Source: Pseudomonas putida
Lineage (GTDB): Bacteria; Pseudomonadota; Gammaproteobacteria; Pseudomonadales; Pseudomonadaceae
Direction: 5' to 3'
NCBI RefSeq assembly: GCF_003228315.1
Contig: NZ_CP029693.1
Span: 62,001 to 126,000 of the forward strand
DNA length: 64,000 nucleotides
The position numbers and the translations under genes were made by a program. Below, piece after piece: positions 7,857 through 16,210 of the stretch (positions are counted from its first letter, which is position 1; the number at the start of each line of letters is the position of its first letter). Below the pieces are notes generated by a model that was not told the DNA's origin, made no database searches, and saw nothing but the letters and a program-made list of their open reading frames with translations.

Positions 7857-8819
7857 ATGCCGTCGGACATCACCCATTCCAGCTTCTGCAACTGGGTACG
7901 CTTCAAGCACCTGGTGCTGATCGACACCCTGGCGCGCACGCGCAACATGCACGCCACGGCGGCGCACATGAACCTCAGCCAGCCAGCCTTGAGCAAGATG
8001 CTGCGCGACCTGGAGGAACAATTCGGCTTTGCCCTGTTCCAGCGTCTGCCACGCAGCATGCCGCCCACGGAGTTGGGCGAACATGTGGTGCGTTACGCCC
8101 AGGCCGCGCTGGCCGATTCGCACACCTTCGTCGACCAGGTGAACCGGCTGCGCAAGGGCGGTCATGGTTTTCTCAAGGTGGGCGGGATTTTCGCCGCGAC
8201 CTCGGTGGTGCTGCCCCAGGCCATCGCGGCGATCAAGGCGCGCAGCCCGTTGTTGTCGATTGAGGTGGTGGAGCAATCCAGCGATCACCTGCTGGAAATG
8301 CTCGAACAGAACAAACTCGACCTGATAATCGGCCGCTTCACCGAAGAGCGTTACAGCCAGGTCTTCGACTTCCAGCCGCTGGAGCCCGAGCCCTTCAGTC
8401 TGGTGGTCAACAGCCGGCATCCGCTCAACGAACTGGACAGCACGCCGCTCGAATCCCTGGGCCAGTGGCCGTGGGTGCTGTACCCGGTCGGCACGCCGAT
8501 TCGCAATCGTCTGGAAGTGGCGTTCCGCGCCGCCGGCATCGCCTCCCCGGCGGACAGCGTCGATACCACCTCGATGCAGATGTTCCTGCAGTTGCTGCAA
8601 TCGGGCCCGATGATCGCGATGTTGCCCCGGTCCATGGTGGCGGCGCAGTTGGGCAATGGTCAGTTGAAAGAGTTGCAGAGCCCTTTGCACCTGGCGCCGC
8701 TGGAGTACGGGGTCATCACCCGCAAGGACGAACCGCCGGCGGGTTCGGCGCGGGAGTTCGTCGAGATCCTGCTCGATTGCGCGCGCCAGCGCCGGGAAGA
8801 GGGAGTGCAAAGCGATTGA
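7857..8819 (+). CDS. LysR family transcriptional regulator
   Basis: 320-residue LysR regulator. The helix-turn-helix segment is TRNMHATAAHMNLSQPALSKMLRDLEEQFGFALFQRLPRSM (about residues 25-66), with a standard effector domain behind it. It lies directly upstream of and in the same direction as the sugar-acid operon that starts at 8984, with a 17-bp palindrome in the gap, so that operon is its likely target. It resembles the previous LysR in the DNA-binding domain (FERLPRGM versus FQRLPRSM), so the two may be related by old duplication. Confidence 0.87.
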   Translation: MPSDITHSSFCNWVRFKHLVLIDTLARTRNMHATAAHMNLSQPALSKMLRDLEEQFGFALFQRLPRSMPPTELGEHVVRYAQAALADSHTFVDQVNRLRKGGHGFLKVGGIFAATSVVLPQAIAAIKARSPLLSIEVVEQSSDHLLEMLEQNKLDLIIGRFTEERYSQVFDFQPLEPEPFSLVVNSRHPLNELDSTPLESLGQWPWVLYPVGTPIRNRLEVAFRAAGIASPADSVDTTSMQMFLQLLQSGPMIAMLPRSMVAAQLGNGQLKELQSPLHLAPLEYGVITRKDEPPAGSAREFVEILLDCARQRREEGVQSD

Positions 8820-8844
8820 TTAAAACCTCGCAATAAGTCGTTTT

Positions 8845-8861
8845 GATAACCATTGGTTATC
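8845..8861. promoter_or_regulatory. 17-bp palindrome upstream of the sugar-acid operon
   Basis: GATAACCATTGGTTATC: 8-bp perfect arms around one base, 122 bp upstream of the dehydratase start. The ATAAC-n5-GTTAT core has the spacing of a LysR-type half-site pair. It is the best candidate operator for the operon at 8984-16082. Confidence 0.6.
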
Positions 8862-8983
8862 GATTGATCGGATCATCTCATTGGGATTATCGGGTCTGGC
8901 TCCCTACAGTGAGCGCAGATTCGCCCGTCACCGAACGGGCGGCGCCATAACAAGAAGTCAGCCGTAGCGCCCTGAGAGGTCCC

Positions 8984-10531
8984 ATGCAACTGATTGCCCG
9001 AACCGGCACCGGCGATGCTGCCGTGATCCGCCTCAACCCCCAGGACAACGTACTGATTGCACGCCAGGCCCTGCCTGAAGGCCTGAGCCTTGAGGCCGAG
9101 GCGATCACCGTGCGCCAGCCGATTCCCTCCGGCCACAAGGTCGCTACCCGGCGCGTGGAGCCAGGCCAGCCGCTGCGCCGCTACGGGCAAATCATCGGGT
9201 TTGCCTCGCAAGCCATCGAAGCCGGTGATCACGTACATGTGCACAACGTGGAGATGGGCGACTTTGCCCGTGACTACGCCTTCGGTGTCGACGCCCACGC
9301 CATGCCGGCTACCGAAGCGGTGTTCCAGGGCATCGTGCGGGCCGATGGCCGCGTCGCGACCCGCAATTACATCGGCATCCTCACCTCGGTGAACTGCTCG
9401 GCCACCGTCGCCCGGGCCGTGGCCGATCATTTTCGTCGCGACATTCACCCGCAAGCGCTGGCCGATTACCCGAACATCGATGGTGTGGTGGCCCTGACCC
9501 ACGGCGCCGGGTGTGCCGTCGATCCCAGCGGCGAAGCCCTTGGACTGCTGCGTCGCACCCTGGCGGGCTACGCCGTGCATCCCAATTTCGCCGCCGTGCT
9601 GATCATTGGCCTGGGCTGCGAGACCAACCAGATCGAAAGCCTGCTCGAAAGCCAGGGCATGCAAGCCAGCGATCAACTGCGTGCGTTCACCATTCAAGGG
9701 CTGGGTGGCACGTCGAAAACCATCGCCAGCGGCATCGAACAGGTCAAGGCGTTGCTGCCCAAGGCCAATCAGGTGAAACGCGAGCCGGTCAGTGCGCGCC
9801 ATCTGGTGGTCGGCCTGCAATGCGGCGGCTCGGATGGCTATTCGGGCATTACCGCCAATCCGGCGCTGGGCAATGCCGTCGACCGTCTGGTGGCGGCGGG
9901 TGGCACCGCGATCCTCTCGGAAACCCCGGAAATCTATGGCGCCGAACACTTGCTGACGCGCCGCGCGGTGAGCCGCGAAGTGGGGGAGAAACTCATCGCG
10001 CGCATCCACTGGTGGGAAGACTACTGCCGGCGCATGAACGCCGAACTGAACAACAACCCTTCGGCCGGCAACAAGGCCGGTGGCCTGACCACCATTCTCG
10101 AAAAATCCCTGGGCGCCGTGGCCAAGGCCGGCTCCAGCAACCTGGTGGATGTCTACCAGTACGCGCAACCAGTCCGGGCCAAGGGCCTGGTGTTCATGGA
10201 CACCCCGGGCTACGACCCGGTCTCGGCGACCGGGCAGGTGGCCGGTGGCGCCAACCTGATCGCCTTCACCACCGGTCGCGGCTCGGCCTACGGCTGCGCG
10301 CCCGCACCCTCGATCAAACTGGCCACCAACAACCGGGTGTTCGAGCACCAGGAAGAGGACATGGACGTGAACTGCGGCGGCATCGCCGACGGTTCCACCA
10401 GCATCGAGGAACGTGGCGCCTACATCTTCGAACAGATGCTGCGCATCGCCTCCGGTGAACGCAGCAAGAGCGAGCAGCACGGTTACGGGCAGAACGAGTT
10501 CGTGCCCTGGCAGATCGGTGCCGTCACCTGA
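8984..10531 (+). CDS. Sugar-acid dehydratase, UxaA/GarD family
   Basis: 515 residues with the two-part architecture of altronate and galactarate dehydratases: an N-terminal SAF-like domain (about 1-85, ending in HVHVHNVEMGDFARDY) and a large C-terminal UxaA domain. Conserved blocks include RADGRVATRNYIGILTSVNCSAT, GLGCETNQIE, LVVGLQCGGSDGYSGITANPALG, NPSAGNKAGGLTTILEKSLGAVAKAGSS and AFTTGRGSAYGCAPAPSIKLATN. The C-terminal half is closer to UxaA than to GarD, but neither altronate nor galactarate can be assigned safely. It is the first gene of an operon whose next enzyme oxidises ketoglutarate semialdehyde, so the product is probably a 2-keto-3-deoxy sugar acid. Confidence 0.85.
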   Translation: MQLIARTGTGDAAVIRLNPQDNVLIARQALPEGLSLEAEAITVRQPIPSGHKVATRRVEPGQPLRRYGQIIGFASQAIEAGDHVHVHNVEMGDFARDYAFGVDAHAMPATEAVFQGIVRADGRVATRNYIGILTSVNCSATVARAVADHFRRDIHPQALADYPNIDGVVALTHGAGCAVDPSGEALGLLRRTLAGYAVHPNFAAVLIIGLGCETNQIESLLESQGMQASDQLRAFTIQGLGGTSKTIASGIEQVKALLPKANQVKREPVSARHLVVGLQCGGSDGYSGITANPALGNAVDRLVAAGGTAILSETPEIYGAEHLLTRRAVSREVGEKLIARIHWWEDYCRRMNAELNNNPSAGNKAGGLTTILEKSLGAVAKAGSSNLVDVYQYAQPVRAKGLVFMDTPGYDPVSATGQVAGGANLIAFTTGRGSAYGCAPAPSIKLATNNRVFEHQEEDMDVNCGGIADGSTSIEERGAYIFEQMLRIASGERSKSEQHGYGQNEFVPWQIGAVT

Positions 10532-10580
10532 ACGACGGACCTGAGCGACAGCCCTGCAACTTTCACAAGGTGAACACTTC

Positions 10581-12161
10581 ATGCACGTAAGCGGATTCAA
10601 CTTTATCGCGGGGCAGCGCAGCGCCCTGGGCGATACCCTGGTCTACAGCGTCGACGCCCATACCAGCGAGCGCCTGCCGGGTGCGTTCCATCAGGCTACT
10701 TTGGCGGAAGTCGACGCGGCGGTGGCGGCGGCCAGCGCGGCTTTCCCGCTGTTTCGCAACCTGGCGGCCACCCGTCGCGCCGAATTCCTTGAAGCCATCG
10801 CCGATGAACTCGATGGCCTGGGCGAGGATTTCATCGCACTGACCTGCCGGGAAACCGCGCTGCCGAGCGCGCGCATTCAAGGTGAGCGCGCCCGCACCAG
10901 CGGCCAGATGCGCCTGTTCGCCCAGGTGCTGCGTCGCGGCGATTTCTACGGTGCGCGCATCGACCGGGCCTTGCCGGATCGCACCCCGTTGCCACGTCCG
11001 GATCTGCGCCAATACCGTATCGGCGTGGGTCCGGTGGCGGTGTTCGGAGCCAGCAACTTCCCGCTGGCGTTCTCCACCGCCGGTGGCGATACCACCGCTG
11101 CACTGGCCGCCGGCTGCCCGGTGGTGTTCAAGGCACACAGCGGCCATATGGCCACGGCCGAGCGGGTGGCCGAAGCGCTGATCCGTGCCGCCGAACGCAC
11201 CGGCATGCCGGCGGGCGTGTTCAACATGATCTTCGGTGCGGGCGTCGGCGAGGCGCTGGTCAAGCACCCGGGCATTCAGGCGGTGGGCTTTACCGGCTCG
11301 CTCAAGGGCGGTCGTGCCCTGTGCGACATGGCGGCCGCCCGGCCGCAACCGATCCCGGTGTTCGCCGAGATGTCGAGCATCAACCCGGTGCTGGTCCTGC
11401 CCCAGGCCCTGGAAAACCGTGGCCCGCAGATGGCCAGGGAATTGAGCGCCTCGGTGGTGCAGGGCTGCGGCCAGTTCTGTACCAACCCCGGCCTGGTCCT
11501 GGGCATCCGCTCGCCGGCGTTCAGCCAGTTCATCGAGTGCCTGACCGGGCAGATGGCCGAGCATGCGCCGCAAACCATGCTCAATGCCGGCACGCTGGGC
11601 AGCTATGGCAAAGGCGTGCAGGCATTGCTGGCACACCCGGGCATCAAGCACCTGGGCGGCCTGGCGCAAACCGACAACCAGGCGCAGCCGCAACTGTTCG
11701 AGGCAGATATCCGCCTGTTGCTGGAGCAGGATGAGCTGCTGCAGGAAGAAGTCTTCGGCCCGTGCACCGTGGTGGTCCAGGTGGCGGACGAGGCCGAACT
11801 GCTGCGCGCCGTCGCTGCCTTGCGCGGGCAACTGACGGCCACATTGCTGGCGGACGACGAGGACCTGATGGCCTTCGGTCACCTGTTCGGGATGCTGGAA
11901 GAGAAGGTCGGCCGGGTGTTGCTCAATGGTTACCCGACCGGCGTCGAAGTCTGCGACGCGATGGTCCACGGCGGACCCTATCCGGCGACTTCGGATGCAC
12001 GCGGCACTTCGGTCGGCACCCTGGCGATCGATCGCTTCCTGCGCCCGGTGTGCTACCAGAACGTCCCCGACGCGCTGCTGCCCGATGCCTTGAAAAACGC
12101 CAATCCACTGGGGCTGCAACGCCTGGTCGATGGCCAATCCAGCACTGCTGCCCTGAATTGA
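10581..12161 (+). CDS. 2,5-dioxovalerate (alpha-ketoglutarate semialdehyde) dehydrogenase
   Basis: 526-residue aldehyde dehydrogenase of the NADP-type ketoglutarate semialdehyde dehydrogenase group. Seen are GPVAVFGASNFPLAFSTAGGDTTAALAAGCPVVFKAHSGH (cofactor site), GFTGSLKGG, and the catalytic Cys in VQGCGQFCTNPGLVLG. A typical end region (ALLPDALKNANPLG, where decarboxylated sugar-acid enzymes carry LPPELQ/NPLG) supports the assignment. It makes 2-oxoglutarate, the exit of non-phosphorylative pentonate and hexarate pathways. It lies 49 bp after the dehydratase and 16 bp before the next gene, clearly in one operon. Confidence 0.87.
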   Translation: MHVSGFNFIAGQRSALGDTLVYSVDAHTSERLPGAFHQATLAEVDAAVAAASAAFPLFRNLAATRRAEFLEAIADELDGLGEDFIALTCRETALPSARIQGERARTSGQMRLFAQVLRRGDFYGARIDRALPDRTPLPRPDLRQYRIGVGPVAVFGASNFPLAFSTAGGDTTAALAAGCPVVFKAHSGHMATAERVAEALIRAAERTGMPAGVFNMIFGAGVGEALVKHPGIQAVGFTGSLKGGRALCDMAAARPQPIPVFAEMSSINPVLVLPQALENRGPQMARELSASVVQGCGQFCTNPGLVLGIRSPAFSQFIECLTGQMAEHAPQTMLNAGTLGSYGKGVQALLAHPGIKHLGGLAQTDNQAQPQLFEADIRLLLEQDELLQEEVFGPCTVVVQVADEAELLRAVAALRGQLTATLLADDEDLMAFGHLFGMLEEKVGRVLLNGYPTGVEVCDAMVHGGPYPATSDARGTSVGTLAIDRFLRPVCYQNVPDALLPDALKNANPLGLQRLVDGQSSTAALN

Positions 12162-12177
12162 TCACGGAGTCGCCAGC

Positions 12178-13233
12178 ATGACCCAAGCCAAAGGCTACGA
12201 CGTACAAACCCTGAGCGGGTTCGTCGAGCAACTGTTTGAAAAGAGCGGGGCCGACGCCGAAGTGGCCCGGGTGGTGACCCGGGTGTTGCTCGAAGGCGAG
12301 CTGCTGGGCCACCGCACCCACGGCCTGAATCTGGTCAGCCGCTACATCGGCGGCATGCAGAGCGGGGAGGTCAAGGCCAAGGCCCAGTTGCTTGAGCAGG
12401 TCTCGGACAGCGGCATTTCCAGCCTGTTCGACGGCCACTATGTACTCGGCCCTTATTGTGTCAGCCGGGCGCTGGACAGCGCGGCGAAAGGCGCGAGCGA
12501 GCAGGGCATCGGCATAGCCGTGGTGCGTCGCGCCTCGCACATCGGTTGCCTGGCCGCCTACCTCAAACCCTTCACCGATCGCGGTCTGGTGGCGATGGTG
12601 TATTCCTCCGATCCGTCGGTGGGCATCGTCAGCGCCCACGGCGGCATCGACCCGATCTACACGCCCAATCCGATTGCCGCCGGCATTCCGACCCGGGGCG
12701 AGCCGATTCTGCTGGATGTGAGCATGTCCACCGTGACCCTGGCCATGGTCGGTCAGTGCCGTGACACGGGCACTCGCTTGCCGCACCCGGTGGTGATGAG
12801 CAACGAAGGGCAGGTGAGCGATGACCCGAGCGACTTTTTCACCACGCCACCGGGCAGCATCCTGCCGTTGGGCGGCGAGGCGTTCGGGCACAAGGGTTTT
12901 GCCCTGGCGCTGCTGGTGGAGGCGCTGACCTCGGGGCTGGCTGGACACGGACGCAAGGACGGCCCGGATCAGTGGGGCGCGTCGGCCACCGCCGTTGTGA
13001 TCGACCCGCGTTTCTTCGGCGGGTTGGAAGCCTTCACTGAGGAAAGTTCGTTCCTGAGCAAACTGATCCTGGCCAGTCGCCCGATCGACCCGCAACGCCC
13101 GGTGCGATTGCCCGGCCAGGCGGGCCTGAAACTGCGCGCGCAAGCACTGGAGCAAGGCTTGAACCTGACACCGAAAGTGCTCGATGAACTGAACCGCACG
13201 GCCCGGCAGCTGCAATTGCCCGAGCTGCCCTGA
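12178..13233 (+). CDS. Ldh-family (malate/L-lactate dehydrogenase type II) oxidoreductase
   Basis: 351-residue NAD(P)-dependent oxidoreductase of the Ldh_2 family (YiaK, YlbC, DpkA relatives). The family features are the ELLGHRTHGLNLV segment, the catalytic His in VVRRASHIGCLAAYL, and the GGEAFGHKGFALALLVEALTSGLAG nucleotide-binding region. Family members reduce or oxidise 2-keto acids such as diketogulonate, ureidoglycolate or pyrroline-carboxylate. In this operon a 2-keto sugar acid or its hydroxy form is the likely substrate. It overlaps nothing, with a 16-bp gap to the upstream dehydrogenase. Confidence 0.82.
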   Translation: MTQAKGYDVQTLSGFVEQLFEKSGADAEVARVVTRVLLEGELLGHRTHGLNLVSRYIGGMQSGEVKAKAQLLEQVSDSGISSLFDGHYVLGPYCVSRALDSAAKGASEQGIGIAVVRRASHIGCLAAYLKPFTDRGLVAMVYSSDPSVGIVSAHGGIDPIYTPNPIAAGIPTRGEPILLDVSMSTVTLAMVGQCRDTGTRLPHPVVMSNEGQVSDDPSDFFTTPPGSILPLGGEAFGHKGFALALLVEALTSGLAGHGRKDGPDQWGASATAVVIDPRFFGGLEAFTEESSFLSKLILASRPIDPQRPVRLPGQAGLKLRAQALEQGLNLTPKVLDELNRTARQLQLPELP

Positions 13234-13247
13234 TCCCCGTTTTCCCC

Positions 13248-13345
13248 CTGTAGGAGCGAGCCTGCTCGCGATGGACGTCAACGATAACGCTGGCAGCCTG
13301 ACACCCCACGGTGTTCGGACCTCCATCGCGAGCAGGCTCGCTCCT
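13248..13345. repeat. REPIN (inverted REP pair), right arm clipped
   Basis: Inverted REP pair inside the operon, between the Ldh-family and FAH-family genes. The right arm stops after CTCCT instead of continuing to ACAG. It ends 31 bp before the next start codon. Confidence 0.85.
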
Positions 13346-13376
13346 GGTCATGCATTCACAGAACAAGAGAGCTGAC

Positions 13377-14579
13377 ATGACAAACCCACTTGTGCCCCAG
13401 AGCAATGACCTTTCCGTTTTCCACACCGGCAGCTGGGTCGGGCGTGTCTGGCTGCCCGATCAGGGCCCGGCCGTGGTGCTGGTCAAGGCCGGTGCCGTGC
13501 ATGACATCAGTGCCCATGTGGCCACGGTCTCGGCGCTGCTTGAGCTAGCGGACCCCGTGGCCTGGCTGCGCGCATTGCCCTTGGGCGACGCCTTGATCGA
13601 GTTGCCGGCGTTGCTGCAAAACAGCGACCCGAACCTGCGCGATGAAAGCCTGCCGTGGCTGCTGGCACCCATCGACCTGCAGGCGGTCAAGGCCGCTGGC
13701 GTGACCTTCGCCACCAGTCTGCTGGAGCGTGTGGTCGAGGAGCAGGCCAAGGGCGACCCGGCCAAGGCCGATGCGATCCGCGATACCCTGGCCAGTCGCA
13801 TCGGTGCTGACCTGTCGCAGATCGTCCCCGGCTCGGCCCAGGCCGAGGCCCTGCGCAAGGTCCTGATGGAGCAGGGGCTGTGGTCGCAGTATCTGGAAGT
13901 CGGTATCGGCCCGGACGCCGAGATTTTCACCAAGGCTCAACCGCTGTCGGCGGTGGGCCACGGCGCCGACATCGGCATTCATCCCAAGTCGAGCTGGAAC
14001 AACCCGGAACCGGAAGTGGTGCTCGCGGTGTCGAGCAACGGCACGGTGCAGGGCGCCATGCTCGGCAATGACGTCAACCTGCGCGACTTCGAAGGACGCA
14101 GTGCCTTGCTGCTGTCCAAGGCCAAGGACAACAACGCCTCGACTTCGCTGGGGCCACTGTTGCGTCTGTTCGACGAGACCTTCAGCCTGGATGACGTGCG
14201 CAACGCTCAGGTGGATTTGCGCGTGGAAGGCCAGGACGGTTTTGTGCTGCAGGGCCGCAGCTCGATGTCGCAGATCAGCCGCGACCCGCTGGATCTGGTC
14301 CGGCAGACGCTCAATGAAAACCATCAGTATCCCGACGGCCTGGTGCTGTTTCTCGGTACTCTGTTCGCCCCAAAGCAGGACCGCGACCAGCCGGGCAGCG
14401 GATTCACCCACAAACCGGGCGATCTGGTCACCATCAGCAACCCGCAACTGGGCGCCTTGTGCAATCGCGTGACCACCAGCGATCTGGCACCGAGGTGGGA
14501 TTTCGGTTTGCGTTCGCTGATCGACAGCCTGGCTCGGCGAGGCTTGCTGGATGCGGCAGTGAAGGCACGCCAATCCTGA
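13377..14579 (+). CDS. Fumarylacetoacetate hydrolase (FAH) family protein
   Basis: 400 residues. The FAH catalytic domain is in the C-terminal two thirds: VGIGPDAEIFTKAQP, the metal-ligand block SWNNPEPEVVLAVSSNG, MLGNDVNLRDFEGRSALLLSKAKDNNAS, and GSGFTHKPGDLVTISNPQLG. Start at 13377 (MTNPLVPQ) follows an AGAGAG ribosome-binding site; the longer frame is translated REP. In this setting it probably dehydrates a 2-keto-3-deoxypentonate to ketoglutarate semialdehyde, a role known for other FAH-superfamily enzymes in pentose pathways. Hydrolysis of a diketo acid is the alternative. Function is inferred from neighbours. Confidence 0.83.
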   Translation: MTNPLVPQSNDLSVFHTGSWVGRVWLPDQGPAVVLVKAGAVHDISAHVATVSALLELADPVAWLRALPLGDALIELPALLQNSDPNLRDESLPWLLAPIDLQAVKAAGVTFATSLLERVVEEQAKGDPAKADAIRDTLASRIGADLSQIVPGSAQAEALRKVLMEQGLWSQYLEVGIGPDAEIFTKAQPLSAVGHGADIGIHPKSSWNNPEPEVVLAVSSNGTVQGAMLGNDVNLRDFEGRSALLLSKAKDNNASTSLGPLLRLFDETFSLDDVRNAQVDLRVEGQDGFVLQGRSSMSQISRDPLDLVRQTLNENHQYPDGLVLFLGTLFAPKQDRDQPGSGFTHKPGDLVTISNPQLGALCNRVTTSDLAPRWDFGLRSLIDSLARRGLLDAAVKARQS

Positions 14580-14593
14580 AACCGAACCTGATC

Positions 14594-14695
14594 CTGTAGG
14601 AGCGAGCCTGCTCGCGATGGACGCCAGAACACCACGGGGTGTCAGTCAGCCCGCGTCATCGTTGACGACCATCGCGAGCAAGCTCGCTCCCACAG
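14594..14695. repeat. REPIN (inverted REP pair)
   Basis: Inverted REP pair in the 192-bp gap between the FAH-family gene and the MFS gene. It could lower read-through into the transporter gene. Confidence 0.9.
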
Positions 14696-14771
14696 GGGGC
14701 ATTGCAACCAACATGATTTTTGTTTTACCCGGCATCGAAACCGCTTCAATAACAATAATAAAGGCCATCAG

Positions 14772-16082
14772 ATGAACACACTGAAGAAGTACCAAAGCAT
14801 CACCGTCGTCTTCCTGCTGTTGATCGGCATCGTCAACTACCTGGACCGTAGCGCGCTGTCGATCGCCAACACCTCGATCCAGAAAGACATGATGATCAGC
14901 CCTTCGCAGATGGGCATCCTGCTGTCGGCGTTTTCCATTGCCTACGCCTTCGCGCAGTTGCCGATGGGCCTGATCATCGACCGCCTGGGCAGCAAGATCG
15001 CCTTGGGTGCCTCGCTGCTGGCCTGGTCGGTCGCCCAGTCGGCGTTCGGCATGGTCAACAGCTTCGCCGGCTTCATGGGCCTGCGGGTGGTGCTGGGAAT
15101 TGGCGAGGCGCCGATGTTTCCCTCGGCGGCCAAGGCCCTGTCGGAGTGGTTCGATGCCAACGAGCGCGGCACCCCGACCGGCATCGTCTGGTCCTCGACC
15201 TGCCTGGGCCCATGCCTGGCGCCGCCCTTGCTGACCCTGTTCATGGTCAACTTCGGCTGGCGCGGGATGTTCATCATCACCGGCGTACTCGGTGTTGCCC
15301 TCGCCCTGTGCTGGTTGACCTTCTACAAGAGCAAGGCGCAGTACCTGGCCGAGCTGGCGGCTGAAGGTAAACCGCTGCCGAGCGAGCACAAGGCACAGGT
15401 GGTGCAAGCGCGGGAACCCAAGGTGTCGTACTTCGCCGGCTGGCTCGATCTGTTCAAGCATCGCAGCACCTGGGGCGCGGTACTGGGCTTCATGGGCGTG
15501 ATCTACATGCTGTGGCTGCACCTGACCTGGCTGCCCGGCTACTTCGAGCGCGAACACGGCATGAACCTGTACAAGACCGCCTGGCTGGTGTCGCTGGCCT
15601 ACGGTTTCGGTGCGGTGGGCACCATCGTCGCCGGACGCTTCTGCGACCTGCTGGTGCGCCGTGGCATGAGCATCCTGGCCAGTCGCAAGTTCGGCGTGAT
15701 CACAGGTCTGGTGCTGGCTGCGCTGTTCACTCTGCCGCTGTCGTTTGGCCCCGGGCTCACCGGTTGCATCATCCTGCTGTGCCTGGCGCTGTTCAGCATC
15801 AACATGGCCAGCGCCACGGCCTGGATGATCGTCAACACCATCGTCGAGAGCCGCCGGGTGGCCTCGTTCGGTTCGATCCAGAACTTCGGCGGCTACATCG
15901 CCGGTTCCGTCGCACCGATCGTCACCGGCTTCAGCATCGAGTACTCGGGGTCGTTCAATACCGCGTTCATGATCAGTGCGGTGGTGGCGCTGTGTTCGGC
16001 GCTGGCGTACTTCCTGCTGCTCAACGCACCGGTGAGCGCGGCCCAGCCTCGGCCTGAGCAAGTAGTCGGCGTCACCGAATAA
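14772..16082 (+). CDS. MFS transporter, anion:cation symporter (sugar-acid) family
   Basis: 436 residues with twelve predicted membrane segments. The signature of the ACS/GudP-ExuT group is clear: NYLDRSALSIAN in helix 1, SPSQMGILLSAFSIAYAFAQLPMGLIIDRLGSK across helix 2 and the loop, GLRVVLGIGEAPMFPSAAKALSEWF in helix 4. Members import glucarate, galactarate, hexuronates or galactonate by proton symport. It is the last gene of the sugar-acid group and presumably brings in the substrate of the dehydratase at 8984. Confidence 0.88.
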   Translation: MNTLKKYQSITVVFLLLIGIVNYLDRSALSIANTSIQKDMMISPSQMGILLSAFSIAYAFAQLPMGLIIDRLGSKIALGASLLAWSVAQSAFGMVNSFAGFMGLRVVLGIGEAPMFPSAAKALSEWFDANERGTPTGIVWSSTCLGPCLAPPLLTLFMVNFGWRGMFIITGVLGVALALCWLTFYKSKAQYLAELAAEGKPLPSEHKAQVVQAREPKVSYFAGWLDLFKHRSTWGAVLGFMGVIYMLWLHLTWLPGYFEREHGMNLYKTAWLVSLAYGFGAVGTIVAGRFCDLLVRRGMSILASRKFGVITGLVLAALFTLPLSFGPGLTGCIILLCLALFSINMASATAWMIVNTIVESRRVASFGSIQNFGGYIAGSVAPIVTGFSIEYSGSFNTAFMISAVVALCSALAYFLLLNAPVSAAQPRPEQVVGVTE

Positions 16083-16091
16083 CCCCCAACC

Positions 16092-16193
16092 CTGTAGGAG
16101 CGAGCCTGCTCGCGATGGACGTCAACGATAACGCGCCCTGTCTGAATGACTGCGTTGTCCAAGCGTCCATCGCGAGCAGGCTCGCTCCTACAG
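16092..16193. repeat. REPIN (inverted REP pair)
   Basis: Inverted REP pair between the convergent MFS and AraC genes, positioned as a shared 3' terminator-like structure. Confidence 0.9.
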
Positions 16194-16210
16194 TTAATAC
16201 GTTTCGCCGA

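Noticed and set aside
8873..10600. 575-residue frame on the minus strand opposite the sugar-acid dehydratase gene
   Set aside because: It is antisense to a well-conserved enzyme and arises from high GC codon bias. The product is rich in His, Gln and Arg and shows no domain. Many similar antisense frames (for example opposite 41.3-44.7 kb and 46.7-49.2 kb) were dropped for the same reason.
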